Below, piece by piece: positions 48,094 to 56,812 of a stretch of DNA of 64,000 bases; position 1 is the first letter of the stretch, and every line of letters begins with the position of its first letter. The stretch is from Oscillospiraceae bacterium. GTDB taxonomy: Bacteria > Bacillota > Clostridia > Oscillospirales > Oscillospiraceae. Under the pieces are notes generated by a model, which worked only from the letters and a program-made list of their open reading frames with translations, was not told where the DNA came from and made no database searches. Made by a program: the position numbers and the translations under genes. The stretch lies in the NCBI GenBank assembly GCA_021769865.1, contig JAETSB010000003.1, positions 1-64,000 on the forward strand, in the 5' to 3' direction.

Positions 48094-48122
48094 ATTATAC
48101 GACATCTCGTTTCAAAAAGCAA
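48094..48122 (-). promoter_or_regulatory. Promoter of the metallophosphatase gene
   Basis: Minus strand: TTGCTT (complement of 48117-48122), 17 bp, TATAAT (complement of 48094-48099), 52 bp before the ATG. It is divergent from the ABC transporter promoter at 48145. Confidence 0.7.
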
Positions 48123-48144
48123 TCGTTTTTGTGAAAAATGACCA

Positions 48145-48173
48145 TTGACTTTATCCCTTTAAAGCTGTATATT
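48145..48173 (+). promoter_or_regulatory. Promoter of the ABC transporter operon
   Basis: TTGACT (48145-48150), 17 bp, TATATT (48168-48173). Transcription would begin near 48180 and read into the short leader hairpin at 48208-48240. Confidence 0.72.
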
Positions 48174-48207
48174 ACAAAAGCATCAGAGTGACTTCCGCAA
48201 GATGGAA

Positions 48208-48240
48208 AGCGGTCCCGCCTGCGGACGGGCCGCTTTTTAT
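48208..48240 (+). terminator. Leader hairpin with T-run before the ABC operon
   Basis: AGCGG(T)CCCG pairs with CGGGCCGCT, followed by TTTTTAT. It lies about 30 bases after the likely start of transcription and 52 bases before the first gene. CCGC at 48195-48198 could pair instead with the GCGG of the stem, so two exclusive structures are possible. Attenuation is inferred. Confidence 0.6.
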
Positions 48241-48291
48241 AATGAACCCGGCAAAACCGCGCACACTATGAACATAAGGAGATTGGACACT

Positions 48292-49329
48292 ATGAAGAAG
48301 AACCTGCTCGCGCTGACCCTGGCCATGGCCCTGAGCCTGGCCGCCTGCGGCGGCAATTCCACCACCGCCGACTCCGGCAGCTCCGGCAATGACGCTCCCC
48401 CCGCCGAGACCCAGGAGCCCGCCGACTCCGCTGAGCCCGCCGCCTCCGGCGAGACCTACAAGGTGGGCATCTGCCAGCTGGCCCCCCACCCGGCCCTGGA
48501 CGCCGCCACGGAGGGCTTTACCGACGCGCTGAACGCCCTGCTCCCCGGCCAGGTGGACATTGATCCCCAGAACGCCGCGGGCGACACTCCCACCTGCGCC
48601 ACCATCATCAACGGCTTCGTCTCCGGCGGCGTGGACCTGATCATGGCCAACGCCACCGCGCCTCTTCAGGCCGCCGCCTCCGCCACCGCCGACATCCCCG
48701 TCCTGGGCACCTCCATCACCGAGTACGGCGTGGCCCTGGGCATCGACAACTTCTCCGGCACCGTGGGCAGCAACGTCTCCGGCACTTCCGACTTGGCGCC
48801 CCTGGACCAGCAGGCCCAGATGATCCAGGAGTGGTATCCCGACGCCAAGACCGTGGGATTGATCTTCTGCTCCGCCGAGCCCAACAGCCAGTACCAGGTG
48901 GACAATGTCCAGAAGTACCTGGAGGACATGGGCTATGCCTGCACCCAGTTCCCCTTCTCCGACACCAACGACATGGCTTCCGTGGTCCAGAGCGCCGCGG
49001 ACGCCTCCGATGTGCTGTATGTCCCCACAGACAACACGGCGGCCAACAACGCGGGAATTATTGACAACATCTGCCGGGGCGTGAAGCCTGTTTTCGCCGG
49101 CGAGGAGGGCATCTGCGGCGGCTGCGGCGTGGCCACGCTGTCCATCAGCTACTATGACATCGGCTACAAGACCGGCGAAATGGCCGCGGACATTCTGACC
49201 GGCAAGGCGAACATCGCCGAAATGCCCATCGAGTACGCGCCCCAGTTCACGAAGAAGTACAACCCCGCCATCTGCGAGGCCCTGGGCCTCTCCGCGCCCG
49301 AGGGCTACGAGGCCATTGCCGCCCAGTAA
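48292..49329 (+). CDS. ABC transporter substrate-binding lipoprotein
   Basis: 345 residues. Lipoprotein signal: KKNLLALTLAMALSLAACGG (Cys at about 19), then a Ser/Ala/Glu linker. The binding domain contains YKVGICQLAPHPALDAATEG FTDAL, LIMANATAPLQAAASATADI PVLGTS and VLYVPTDNTAANNAG. This is the TrpX/YtlA-like (ABC_sub_bind) family, which includes aromatic amino acid and related uptake systems. ATG after AAGGAGATTGGACACT. First gene of a three-gene importer. Confidence 0.93.
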   Translation: MKKNLLALTLAMALSLAACGGNSTTADSGSSGNDAPPAETQEPADSAEPAASGETYKVGICQLAPHPALDAATEGFTDALNALLPGQVDIDPQNAAGDTPTCATIINGFVSGGVDLIMANATAPLQAAASATADIPVLGTSITEYGVALGIDNFSGTVGSNVSGTSDLAPLDQQAQMIQEWYPDAKTVGLIFCSAEPNSQYQVDNVQKYLEDMGYACTQFPFSDTNDMASVVQSAADASDVLYVPTDNTAANNAGIIDNICRGVKPVFAGEEGICGGCGVATLSISYYDIGYKTGEMAADILTGKANIAEMPIEYAPQFTKKYNPAICEALGLSAPEGYEAIAAQ

Positions 49330-49359
49330 GCCGAACCCTGATAGAGAGAGGTTTCCGTT

Positions 49360-50310
49360 ATGCTGACTTTCCTCAACGCCCTGCCCGGGGCCGTGTCCCA
49401 GGGCCTGATCTGGGGCGTCATGGCCATTGGGGTCTATCTGACCTACAAGATCCTGGACATCGCCGACCTGACCGTGGACGGCTCCTTCTGCACCGGCGGC
49501 GCGGTGTTCGTCATGCTTTTCACCGCCGGGGTCAACGTCTGGCCCGCCATGCTGGCGGCCACGCTGGCGGGCATGCTGGCGGGACTGGTGACGGGGCTTT
49601 TGAACACCCAGTGCGGCATCCCCGCCATTCTGTCGGGCATCCTGACCCAGCTGGGCCTGTACTCCATCAACATGTCCATCATGGACTTCAAGGCGTCGGT
49701 GGCCATCAACGTCACCCAGGCGGACACGCTGGAAAAGCTGCTGGTCTCCCTGCGCTTCGTCCAGGGGGCCATCCGGGGGGACTTCCCCCTCTGGCGGCAC
49801 CCCATCCTGGTGGTGGGCCTGTTCACCGTGGGCCTCATCGCCCTGCTGTACGGCTTCTTCGGCACGGAGCTGGGCGCGGCCCTTCGGGCCACGGGCTCCA
49901 ACGGCAGTATGGCCCGGGCCCAGGGCATCAACACCGACTTCTGCAAGGTGCTGGGCCTGATGATCTCCAACGGCCTGGTAGCCCTCTCCGGGGCCCTGCT
50001 CTGCCAGTACAACGGGGCCAACGAGATCAACGTGGGCCGAGGCGCCATCGTCATCGGCCTGGCGGCGGTCATCATCGGCCAGGTGCTTTTTGGCAAGCTG
50101 TTCCGCAACTTCGCTTTGAAGCTGCTGGCGGTGTCCATCGGCGCCATCCTCTATTACATCGTCATCCAGGCGGTGCTGGCCATGGGCCTGAACCCCAACT
50201 ATTTGAAGCTCCTCTCCGCGCTGGTGGTGGCGGTGTTCCTCTCCCTGCCCTACTGGAAGGGGAAGTATTTCCGCACCAAGGTGAAGACGGGAGGCGCCAG
50301 CCATGCTTGA
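49360..50310 (+). CDS. ABC transporter permease
   Basis: 316 residues with about eight to nine membrane spans. TYKILDIADLTVDGSFCTGG AVF and GSNGSMARAQGINTDFCKVL GLMISNGLVALSGAL are typical for BPD_transp_2/LIV-type permeases paired with TrpX-like receptors. The stop overlaps the ATPase start by 8 bp. Confidence 0.93.
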   Translation: MLTFLNALPGAVSQGLIWGVMAIGVYLTYKILDIADLTVDGSFCTGGAVFVMLFTAGVNVWPAMLAATLAGMLAGLVTGLLNTQCGIPAILSGILTQLGLYSINMSIMDFKASVAINVTQADTLEKLLVSLRFVQGAIRGDFPLWRHPILVVGLFTVGLIALLYGFFGTELGAALRATGSNGSMARAQGINTDFCKVLGLMISNGLVALSGALLCQYNGANEINVGRGAIVIGLAAVIIGQVLFGKLFRNFALKLLAVSIGAILYYIVIQAVLAMGLNPNYLKLLSALVVAVFLSLPYWKGKYFRTKVKTGGASHA

Positions 50311-51097
50311 GATCAAGGACATCTGGAAGATTTTCAACGCCGGGACGGTCAACGAGAAGCAGGCCCTCCGGGGCGTGAGCCTGACGCTGAACGACGGGGA
50401 TTTCTGCACCGTCATCGGCGGCAACGGCGCGGGCAAATCCACCATGCTGAACGCCGTGGCGGGCACCTGGCCCGTGGACGGCGGGTCCATCTCCATCGGC
50501 GGCGTGGACGTGACGACTCTGCCGGACTACAAGCGGGCTCCCTATATCGGCCGGGTGTTTCAGGACCCCATGCTGGGCACCGCGCCCACCATGCAGATTC
50601 TGGAGAACCTGGCCCTGGCGGCCCGCCGGGGTCAGCGGCGGGGCCTGCGCTGGGGCGTGACCAAGGCGGAGAAGGAACAGTATCAGGCGATGCTGAAAAA
50701 TCTGGACCTGGGGCTGGAGGACCGGCTGACCAGCAAGGTGGGTCTCCTCTCCGGTGGCCAGCGCCAGGCGCTGACCCTGCTGATGGCCTCCCTGAAAAAG
50801 CCCAAGCTGCTGCTGCTGGACGAGCACACCGCCGCCCTGGACCCCAAGACCGCGGCCAAAGTGCTGGAGCTGTCGGACCGCATCGTGGCGGAGAATCATC
50901 TCACCACCATGATGGTCACCCACAACATGAAGGACGCCATCCAGCACGGAAACCGGCTCATCATGATGTACGACGGAAAAATCGTCATCGACGTCTCCGG
51001 CGAGGAGAAGAAAAAGCTGACGGTGCCCCAGCTTCTGGAGCTGTTCAACAAGGTCAGCGGAAGCGACGAGGCGGACGACAAATTGCTTTTGTCATAA
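50303..51097 (+). CDS. ABC transporter ATP-binding protein
   Basis: 264 residues. Walker A GGNGAGKSTMLNAVAG (about 43-58), Q-loop GRVFQDPMLGTAP, signature LLSGGQRQALTLLMAS (about 147-162), Walker B KLLLLDEHTAALD, H-loop MVTHNMKDA. It energises the importer. Its gene ends with a terminator (51108-51133). Confidence 0.95.
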   Translation: MLEIKDIWKIFNAGTVNEKQALRGVSLTLNDGDFCTVIGGNGAGKSTMLNAVAGTWPVDGGSISIGGVDVTTLPDYKRAPYIGRVFQDPMLGTAPTMQILENLALAARRGQRRGLRWGVTKAEKEQYQAMLKNLDLGLEDRLTSKVGLLSGGQRQALTLLMASLKKPKLLLLDEHTAALDPKTAAKVLELSDRIVAENHLTTMMVTHNMKDAIQHGNRLIMMYDGKIVIDVSGEEKKKLTVPQLLELFNKVSGSDEADDKLLLS

Positions 51098-51107
51098 CCA
51101 TGAATTT

Positions 51108-51133
51108 GAGGCGGAGCGGAGACGCTCCGCCTC
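51108..51133 (+). terminator. Terminator of the ABC operon
   Basis: 11-bp stem GAGGCGGAGCG / CGCTCCGCCTC closed by GAGA, followed by TTGCATATT. Confidence 0.82.
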
Positions 51134-51198
51134 TTGCATATTGGAGCGGGATGCTTTAAGATTAAGATGTAGAAAACGCTGAAAAAGGAGTCGATCTC

Positions 51199-52047
51199 AT
51201 GAAACTGATCACCTGCCTCTACAGGGGCGAGGAGCGCGTGGGCGCGCTGACGGGGGAGGGCGTGGCCCTCCTTCCCTACCCGGACATGAACACCCTGATC
51301 GAAGCCGCCTCCCAGTCGGACCTGGAGACCGCCCTTTCGGGAGTCTCCGCAGTTTCGCCGGCGGAGGCAACCCTCCTGGCCCCCATCCCCCGGCCCCGTC
51401 AGGACGTGATCTGCCTGGGGATGAACTACCGGGACCACGCGAAGGAGGCGGCCCAGTACGACGCGGAGGCTTTCGCCAAAGAGAAGCCCACGGCGGTCTA
51501 TTTCTCCAAGCGGGTCAGCCGGGCCGGAGATCCGGACGGGATCATCCCCCGGTACAAGGGATTGGTGGAGCGGCTGGACTATGAGGCGGAGCTGGCGGTC
51601 ATCATCGGGAAAACCGCCAAACAGGTGAAGGCGGAGGATGCCGGGGAGTATATTTTCGGCTACACCGTCCTCAACGACGTGTCCGCCCGGGATCTCCAGA
51701 CCGGCCACAAGCAGTGGTATTTCGGCAAGGGCCTGGACGGCTTCACCCCCATGGGGCCCTGCATCCTCACGGCGGATGAAACCGCCTTTCCCCCGGCCCT
51801 GGACATCTCCTGCACCGTCAACGGCCAGGAGCGCCAGCGCTCCAATACCTCCCTGCTGATTCACGGCATTCCGGAGATCATCGAAGAGCTCTCCTCCGGG
51901 ATGACCCTGCTGCCGGGGACCATCATCGCCACCGGCACCCCGGCGGGGGTCGGCATGGGCTTCGACCCGCCGAAGTTTTTGGAGGCCGGGGACGTGGTGG
52001 AATGTACCATCCAGAACATCGGCACCCTGCGGAGCACGGTCCGCTGA
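51199..52047 (+). CDS. Fumarylacetoacetate hydrolase family protein
   Basis: 282 residues. VICLGMNYRDHAKEAAQ (about 71-87), YEAELAVIIGKTAKQV (Glu-x-Glu metal site near 133-135), GYTVLNDVSARDLQ and GTIIATGTPAGVGMGF. Metal-dependent hydrolase/isomerase/decarboxylase acting on a diketo-acid type substrate; the specific substrate cannot be read. ATG after AAAAAGGAGTCGATCTC. Confidence 0.93.
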   Translation: MKLITCLYRGEERVGALTGEGVALLPYPDMNTLIEAASQSDLETALSGVSAVSPAEATLLAPIPRPRQDVICLGMNYRDHAKEAAQYDAEAFAKEKPTAVYFSKRVSRAGDPDGIIPRYKGLVERLDYEAELAVIIGKTAKQVKAEDAGEYIFGYTVLNDVSARDLQTGHKQWYFGKGLDGFTPMGPCILTADETAFPPALDISCTVNGQERQRSNTSLLIHGIPEIIEELSSGMTLLPGTIIATGTPAGVGMGFDPPKFLEAGDVVECTIQNIGTLRSTVR

Positions 52048-52070
52048 TTTTCCCCCCCATATGGATGCTT

Positions 52071-52100
52071 GAGACGGCGCGAAAGCGCCGTCTCTTCTTG
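52071..52100 (+). terminator. Terminator of the FAH-family gene
   Basis: GAGACGGCGC-GAAA-GCGCCGTCTC (10 bp, GAAA loop) followed by TTCTTG. Confidence 0.82.
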
Positions 52101-52155
52101 CCCTCTGGCAGAGCTTCCAGGATTTGTTCCTTGCCCCCGCCGGGGACAGCGGGGT

Positions 52156-52194
52156 AAAATGGGGTGAGTCCCATTTTAAAACGAATCTTATAAT
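52156..52194 (+). promoter_or_regulatory. Promoter region of the GH18-SLH gene with palindrome
   Basis: TATAAT lies at 52189-52194, 30 bp before the ATG. No good -35 exists; instead an 8-bp perfect inverted repeat AAAATGGG-GTGAGT-CCCATTTT (52156-52177) covers the -35 region. It may be an activator site or the end of an older terminator. Confidence 0.55.
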
Positions 52195-52224
52195 CTTATG
52201 ATAGATATTGGAGGAATTGGAACG

Positions 52225-53919
52225 ATGTGGAAGACGCGCCGCTTGGTACCGCTTGCCCTGGTCGTCACCCTGCTGCTGTCCCTGGCGGGCCCGGTCTCCG
52301 CCGCCGGGGGCGAAGGAGCCGGGGAGGTGGTGGGCTATTACGCCTCCTGGGCCTCCGCCCAAGGCTATACGCCGGACAAGCTTCCGGCGGAGCGGTTCAC
52401 CCAGATCAACTACGCCTTCGCCAAAATCGAGAATGGAAAGGCCGTCCTGAGCGACCCGGCCCGGGACGGGAAGGCCCTGCAGGGGCTGATGGCACTGCGG
52501 AGGCGGAACCCGGATCTGAACATCGTCCTCTCCCTGGGGGGCTGGGACGAATCCACCGGCTTTTCCGACGCGGCGGCTTCCGCCGAACGCCGGGAGATCT
52601 TCGCCCGGTCCTGCGTGGACCTGCTCCTGGAGTACGGCCTGGACGGTGTGGACCTGGACTGGGAGTACCCCGTCTCCGGCGGGGCCCCCGGCGTGGTCCA
52701 CCGGCCCCAGGACAAGCAGAACTTCACCCTGCTGCTGCGGGAACTCCGCCAGGCCCTGGACCGCCAGGGGCGGCGGGACGGGAGGGCCTACGTCCTGACC
52801 ATTGCCGGGGCGCTGGACGGAAGCTATCTGAACAACATCGAGCCCCAGGCGGTGGCGGAGACCGTGGACCATATTTTCCTCATGGCCTATGACCTCCACG
52901 GGCCCTGGGATGCCTCCGCGGACTTCAACGCGCCCCTCTACACGCCCTCGGACGGTCCGCCCCGCTACCGCGCCAGCGTGGATGACGGCGTCTCCGCCTG
53001 GCTGGGCCGGGGCGTTCCGGCGGAAAAGCTGGTGCTGGGCATGCCGCTGTACGGGTACATATACCAGGGCGTGTCCAGCCGGAACAGCGGACTTTACCAG
53101 CCCTTTGAAAGCGCCAAGTCCGTCCCCTGGGACCAGGTGAAGAGCGACTACCTGAACCGCTCCGCCTACCGGCAGCTCCGGCACGAGGAGGCGGAGATCC
53201 CCTACCTCTACGGGAACCGCGCCTTCCTCTCCTACGACGACCCGGCCTCCATCGCCGCCAAGGCGGAACTGGCCCGGCGGCGGGGCCTGGGGGGCGTGGG
53301 CTTCTGGGAGCTGTCTCAGGACTCCGAGGGGGACCTGATCCAAAGCGCCTGGGCCGCCTGGAACGGCGGGCGCTTTCGGGACGTGCCCCGGGACGCCTGG
53401 TACGCCGGGGCCGTGGAGCGGGTCTGCGCCGCCGGGCTGATGAACGGCACCAGCCCCACCGCCTTCTCCCCCGGCGGCACGGTGACCCGGGGGCAGGTGG
53501 CCGCCATTCTCCACCGGCTGGCGGGAGAGCCCGAGGTCCGGGGCTCCTCCTTCTCCGACGTGCCCGCCTCCGCCTACTACGCCGGGGCCGTGGCCTGGGC
53601 CGCCCGGCGGAACATTGTGGAGGGCTTTTATGACGGGACCTTCCGCCCGGACCTCCCGGTGAGCCGCCAGCAGCTGGCCGCCATTCTCTGGCGGTACGCC
53701 AAGCTGGAGCGGGCGGACAGCGGCGCCCGGGCCTCCCTCCGGGGATTTTCGGACGCCGGGGAGGTCGGCGGCTACGCCCAGGAGGCCATGAGCTGGGCCC
53801 TGGCGGAGGGCATTTTACAGGGGACCAAGGAGGGAACCCTCCAGCCCCAGGGCCGGGCCGCCCGGGGTCAGGCCGCCGTCCTGCTGGAGAGGTTCCAAGC
53901 GCTGCTGGGGGGCGCGTGA
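52225..53919 (+). CDS. Secreted GH18 glycoside hydrolase with SLH domains
   Basis: 564 residues. Signal peptide (RLVPLALVVTLLLSLAGPVS A). GH18 barrel about 33-385 with the catalytic D140-x-x-D143-x-D145-x-E147 (LDGVDLDWEYP), SLGGWDES and the final GVGFWELSQDSEGDL. Three SLH repeats follow (about 390-560: RFRDVPRDAWYAGAVERVCA; SFSDVPASAYYAGAVAWAAR; GFSDAGEVGGYAQEAMSWAL) for cell-wall attachment. It would cut chitin-like or peptidoglycan/N-glycan-type polymers at the surface. ATG after GGAGGAATTGGAACG. Confidence 0.93.
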   Translation: MWKTRRLVPLALVVTLLLSLAGPVSAAGGEGAGEVVGYYASWASAQGYTPDKLPAERFTQINYAFAKIENGKAVLSDPARDGKALQGLMALRRRNPDLNIVLSLGGWDESTGFSDAAASAERREIFARSCVDLLLEYGLDGVDLDWEYPVSGGAPGVVHRPQDKQNFTLLLRELRQALDRQGRRDGRAYVLTIAGALDGSYLNNIEPQAVAETVDHIFLMAYDLHGPWDASADFNAPLYTPSDGPPRYRASVDDGVSAWLGRGVPAEKLVLGMPLYGYIYQGVSSRNSGLYQPFESAKSVPWDQVKSDYLNRSAYRQLRHEEAEIPYLYGNRAFLSYDDPASIAAKAELARRRGLGGVGFWELSQDSEGDLIQSAWAAWNGGRFRDVPRDAWYAGAVERVCAAGLMNGTSPTAFSPGGTVTRGQVAAILHRLAGEPEVRGSSFSDVPASAYYAGAVAWAARRNIVEGFYDGTFRPDLPVSRQQLAAILWRYAKLERADSGARASLRGFSDAGEVGGYAQEAMSWALAEGILQGTKEGTLQPQGRAARGQAAVLLERFQALLGGA

Positions 53920-53961
53920 CCTCCTCTCCGCGCTCGGAAGCTTCTCCCGGCAAACCCGTCC

Positions 53962-53990
53962 TTGACGGCGCATTTTTCCAGGTATATAAT
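53962..53990 (+). promoter_or_regulatory. Promoter of the SLH-domain protein gene
   Basis: TTGACG (53962-53967), 17 bp, TATAAT (53985-53990), 53 bp before the ATG. Confidence 0.82.
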
Positions 53991-54043
53991 GGACGCATGC
54001 ATCATTCCGGCGGTCCGCCGCCGGGGAAGAGAGGAGATTTTTC

Positions 54044-55483
54044 ATGAAACGCTTTCTGACAATTCTGCTCGCCACTCTGGCGCTGACGGGGCTGCTGTGC
54101 GTCTCCGCCTCCGCGTCCAGCTTTGACGGCCCGGCGCAGGAGCTGGCCGCCATCGGCATGCTCAAGGGCGGGGCCAACGGCTTCGACCTGGACAAGGCCC
54201 CCACCCGGGCCCAGGCCGCCATTATGCTGGTCCGACTCTTCGGCGCGGAGGAAGAGGCCAAGGCCGCCTACGCCGCCGGGGAATTGAAGTGCCCCTTTGC
54301 CGACGTGAACGAGACCGCCGCCCCCTATGTCGCGTGGCTTAAGGACAAGGGCCTGGCCAACGGCACTTCCGCCGACTCCTTTGGCGCGGCCAATCCCTGC
54401 ACCGGCAAGGCCTACACCATTTTCCTCCTCCGGGCCCTGGGCTACAAGGACAACGCGGACTTCACCAGCGCCAATGCCCAGGAGTTCGCGGCGGCCATCG
54501 GCCTGCTGGACACCTCCGCGTTTACCGGGACCTTCCTCCGGGACGATCTGGTGGCCCTGACCTATCAGGCCCTGGGCGCGGACCTCAAGGACGGCGGCAC
54601 CTATCTGCTGGCGAGCCTTATTGAGAGCGGAGCCGTGGATGCGGCGGCCGCCAAGCCCATTACCGACAAGATCGAGGCCTACCGGGCCCTCCAGGCCTCC
54701 GGCGCGGCGGCGGCCCAGGGGCTGGACACCTCGGTGGACGCGAAGATGGGCATGAACATCAGCATCAAGGGCACCGACGGCGGGACCTCCATGGACATGA
54801 CCCAGAAGGCGGACGCGGCGGTCAAGGGCACGATCAAGATGGTCCTGGACAAGGACCTCCAGATGGCCATGGACATGACCGTCACCGCTTCCGGCGGGGA
54901 GACCACCGAAACCCAGAAAACGGAGTACTGGCTAAAGGACGGCGTAGCCTATGTCCGATCCGGTGAGGAGGCCTACCAGATGCCCGTAGACATGGGGATG
55001 GACATGGACGCCCTCACGGCCCTGATGGAGCAGTCCACCGGGCAAAACTACGCCTCCATGCTGCCGTTTATCGATTCCATCACCGCCAAGACCACCGGCG
55101 GGAACACCGTCTACACCCTGAAACTGAACAACGCCTTCGCCGGGATGCTCAACGGCCTCCTCGGCCAGGTCCTGGGTGCGCTGACCACCGAGGCGGGCCT
55201 GGATATGAACATGGCTCTCTCCCTGGACAACAGCGCCATCACCTACACCGTGGGCCAGGACGGCGCGCTGAAAAACGCCGCGGCGGACATGACCCTGAAG
55301 GCCGATCTGACCGCCTCCGACGGCAAGGACAGCCTGAAGGCCAGCGCCGCCGTGGACGTGGACATGACCATGGACGTCAAGGCCATGGGCAAGAGCGTAA
55401 AAATCAGCTTCCCCGATTTCTCCGGCTTTGAGGACCTCATCGGCGGAACCGACGGCCCCACCAGCGTCTTCACCGCCGCTTAA
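54044..55483 (+). CDS. Secreted SLH-domain protein of unknown function
   Basis: 479 residues. Signal peptide (RFLTILLATLALTGLLCVSA SA), then SLH-like repeats about 30-170 (AAIGMLKGGANGFDLDKAPT RAQAAIMLVRLFG; PFADVNETAAPYVAWLKDKG LANGT). The C-terminal 290 residues are beta-rich and Met/Asp/Thr-rich (ISIKGTDGGTSMDMTQKADA; VKGTIKMVLDKDLQMAMDMT), resembling LolA-like/DUF6612-type lipid- or ligand-binding barrels. ATG after GAGAGGAGATTTTTC. Confidence 0.88.
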   Translation: MKRFLTILLATLALTGLLCVSASASSFDGPAQELAAIGMLKGGANGFDLDKAPTRAQAAIMLVRLFGAEEEAKAAYAAGELKCPFADVNETAAPYVAWLKDKGLANGTSADSFGAANPCTGKAYTIFLLRALGYKDNADFTSANAQEFAAAIGLLDTSAFTGTFLRDDLVALTYQALGADLKDGGTYLLASLIESGAVDAAAAKPITDKIEAYRALQASGAAAAQGLDTSVDAKMGMNISIKGTDGGTSMDMTQKADAAVKGTIKMVLDKDLQMAMDMTVTASGGETTETQKTEYWLKDGVAYVRSGEEAYQMPVDMGMDMDALTALMEQSTGQNYASMLPFIDSITAKTTGGNTVYTLKLNNAFAGMLNGLLGQVLGALTTEAGLDMNMALSLDNSAITYTVGQDGALKNAAADMTLKADLTASDGKDSLKASAAVDVDMTMDVKAMGKSVKISFPDFSGFEDLIGGTDGPTSVFTAA

Positions 55484-55503
55484 GTCCCCCTTTCCACATA
55501 ACA

Positions 55504-55530
55504 GAGCCGCCCGGCTTTGCCGGGCGGCTC
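55504..55530. terminator. Bidirectional terminator between convergent genes
   Basis: GAGCCGCCCGGC-TTT-GCCGGGCGGCTC, 12-bp stem between the SLH gene and trmD, both ending here. Confidence 0.75.
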
Positions 55531-56298
55531 TTACGCTTCCCCGTCCTCCGCGGCCAGCTCGTCTCTGGCCTCCTGGAGGACCTTTTTTTCCGCTTTTGTA
55601 GTCAACTGGCTCTCGTCGAACCGGGCGAACAGATCCGGGCGGCGGCGCATGGTCCGCTTGTAGCTCTCCTTCCGCCGCCAGGCCGCCACCTTCCCGTGGT
55701 CCCCGGAGAGAAGAATCTCCGGCACCGCCCGGTCGTGCCACACGGCGGGCCGGGAGTACTGGGGGTACTCCAGAAGCCCGTTCCAGTGGGACTCCTCCTG
55801 AAAGCACTCCTCGTCCGGCAGAACCCCGGGCACCATGCGGCACACCGCGTCCGCCACCGCCATGGCGGGGATCTCCCCGCCGGTGAGAACGAAGTCCCCC
55901 ATGGAGATCTCCTCGTCCACGCACTCGTCCAGGAAGCGCTGGTCCACCCCCTCATAGTGGCCGCAGACCAGGATCAGGTGGTCGTAGCGCTCCTTCAATT
56001 CCCGGGCCAGTCCTTGGGTGAAGGTCCGGCCGCAGGGGGAGAGAAAGATGGTCCGCCCCGGGCCGTGGGTCTCGACGACATGGGCCCAGCAGCGGTAGAG
56101 GGGGTCCGCCTGCATGACGGCCCCCCGGCCCCCGCCGTAGGGGTAGTCGTCCACCTGCATCTGCTTATTGGTGGTGTACTCCCGGATCTGGTGGGTCCGG
56201 ATGGCGATGTACCCCCGCTCCTGGGCCCGGCCCAGGATGCTGACATTCAGCATGGCGTCCACGGAGTCCGGGAAGAGGGTCAGAATGTCGATGTTCAC
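55531..56298 (-). CDS. trmD: tRNA (guanine-N1)-methyltransferase TrmD
   Basis: 255 residues; methylates G37 of tRNA. IDILTLFPDSVDAMLNVSIL at the start, QVDDYPYGGGRGAVMQADPL, and the trefoil-knot SAM site LVCGHYEGVDQRFLDECVDE EISMGDFVLTGGE. The GTG start overlaps the rimM stop (GTGA). The upstream extension of the frame is a shadow of rimM. Confidence 0.97.
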   Translation of the reverse strand: MNIDILTLFPDSVDAMLNVSILGRAQERGYIAIRTHQIREYTTNKQMQVDDYPYGGGRGAVMQADPLYRCWAHVVETHGPGRTIFLSPCGRTFTQGLARELKERYDHLILVCGHYEGVDQRFLDECVDEEISMGDFVLTGGEIPAMAVADAVCRMVPGVLPDEECFQEESHWNGLLEYPQYSRPAVWHDRAVPEILLSGDHGKVAAWRRKESYKRTMRRRPDLFARFDESQLTTKAEKKVLQEARDELAAEDGEA

Positions 56299-56792
56299 TC
56301 CGTCAGCCCCTCCCACATCCGAATGTCCATCCGGTTGTTCTCCAGGTCTATCCCAAGGATGAAGGCGTCCTTCACCGCCGGGACCAGGAATTCCTTTACC
56401 CCCCGGACGGTGTACACCTTGCTGGCAGGGTAGCGCTCCACCTTCGTCAGCTCCCCCACGCACGCGCCGGTCTCGCCGTCGTACACGTCCAGGCCGATGA
56501 GCTCGCCGTCGAAGTACTCCCCCTCCGGGAGACGGGCGTCCGCCCGGCGGACCAGCAGCTCCTTTCCCCGGAGGCCCTCCGCGGCGGTGCGGTCCTCCAC
56601 GCCCTCCAGCTTGAGAAGGGCCATGCCCTTGTGAACCCGGCAGGAAACCGGCGGGACGGGGCGTCCCTCCAGATAGAAGGTCCGGAAGCCGGTGAGGAAC
56701 TCCGCCTCCCCCTCCAGGGGCAGGACCTTCAGCTCCCCCCGGATGCCGTGGACGCCCACGATCCGGCCCACGGGAACAAACTCCAATTTCAT
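56295..56792 (-). CDS. rimM: 16S rRNA processing protein RimM
   Basis: 165 residues. FVPVGRIVGVHGIRGELKVL PLEGE start and RimM/PRC-barrel end (VYTVRGVKEFLVPAVKDAFI LGIDLENNRMDIRMWEGL). Helps 30S head maturation. ATG after AAGGAGCGTCCTTT. It follows the histidine kinase by 20 bp and is coupled to trmD. Confidence 0.96.
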   Translation of the reverse strand: MKLEFVPVGRIVGVHGIRGELKVLPLEGEAEFLTGFRTFYLEGRPVPPVSCRVHKGMALLKLEGVEDRTAAEGLRGKELLVRRADARLPEGEYFDGELIGLDVYDGETGACVGELTKVERYPASKVYTVRGVKEFLVPAVKDAFILGIDLENNRMDIRMWEGLTE

Positions 56793-56812
56793 AAAGGACG
56801 CTCCTTTGTCAA

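Noticed and set aside
48172-53514. Long minus-strand ORFs (774 and 872 codons) opposite the ABC and GH18 genes
   Set aside because: Composition is His/Gly/Val-rich shadow text without motifs; plus-strand genes are certain.
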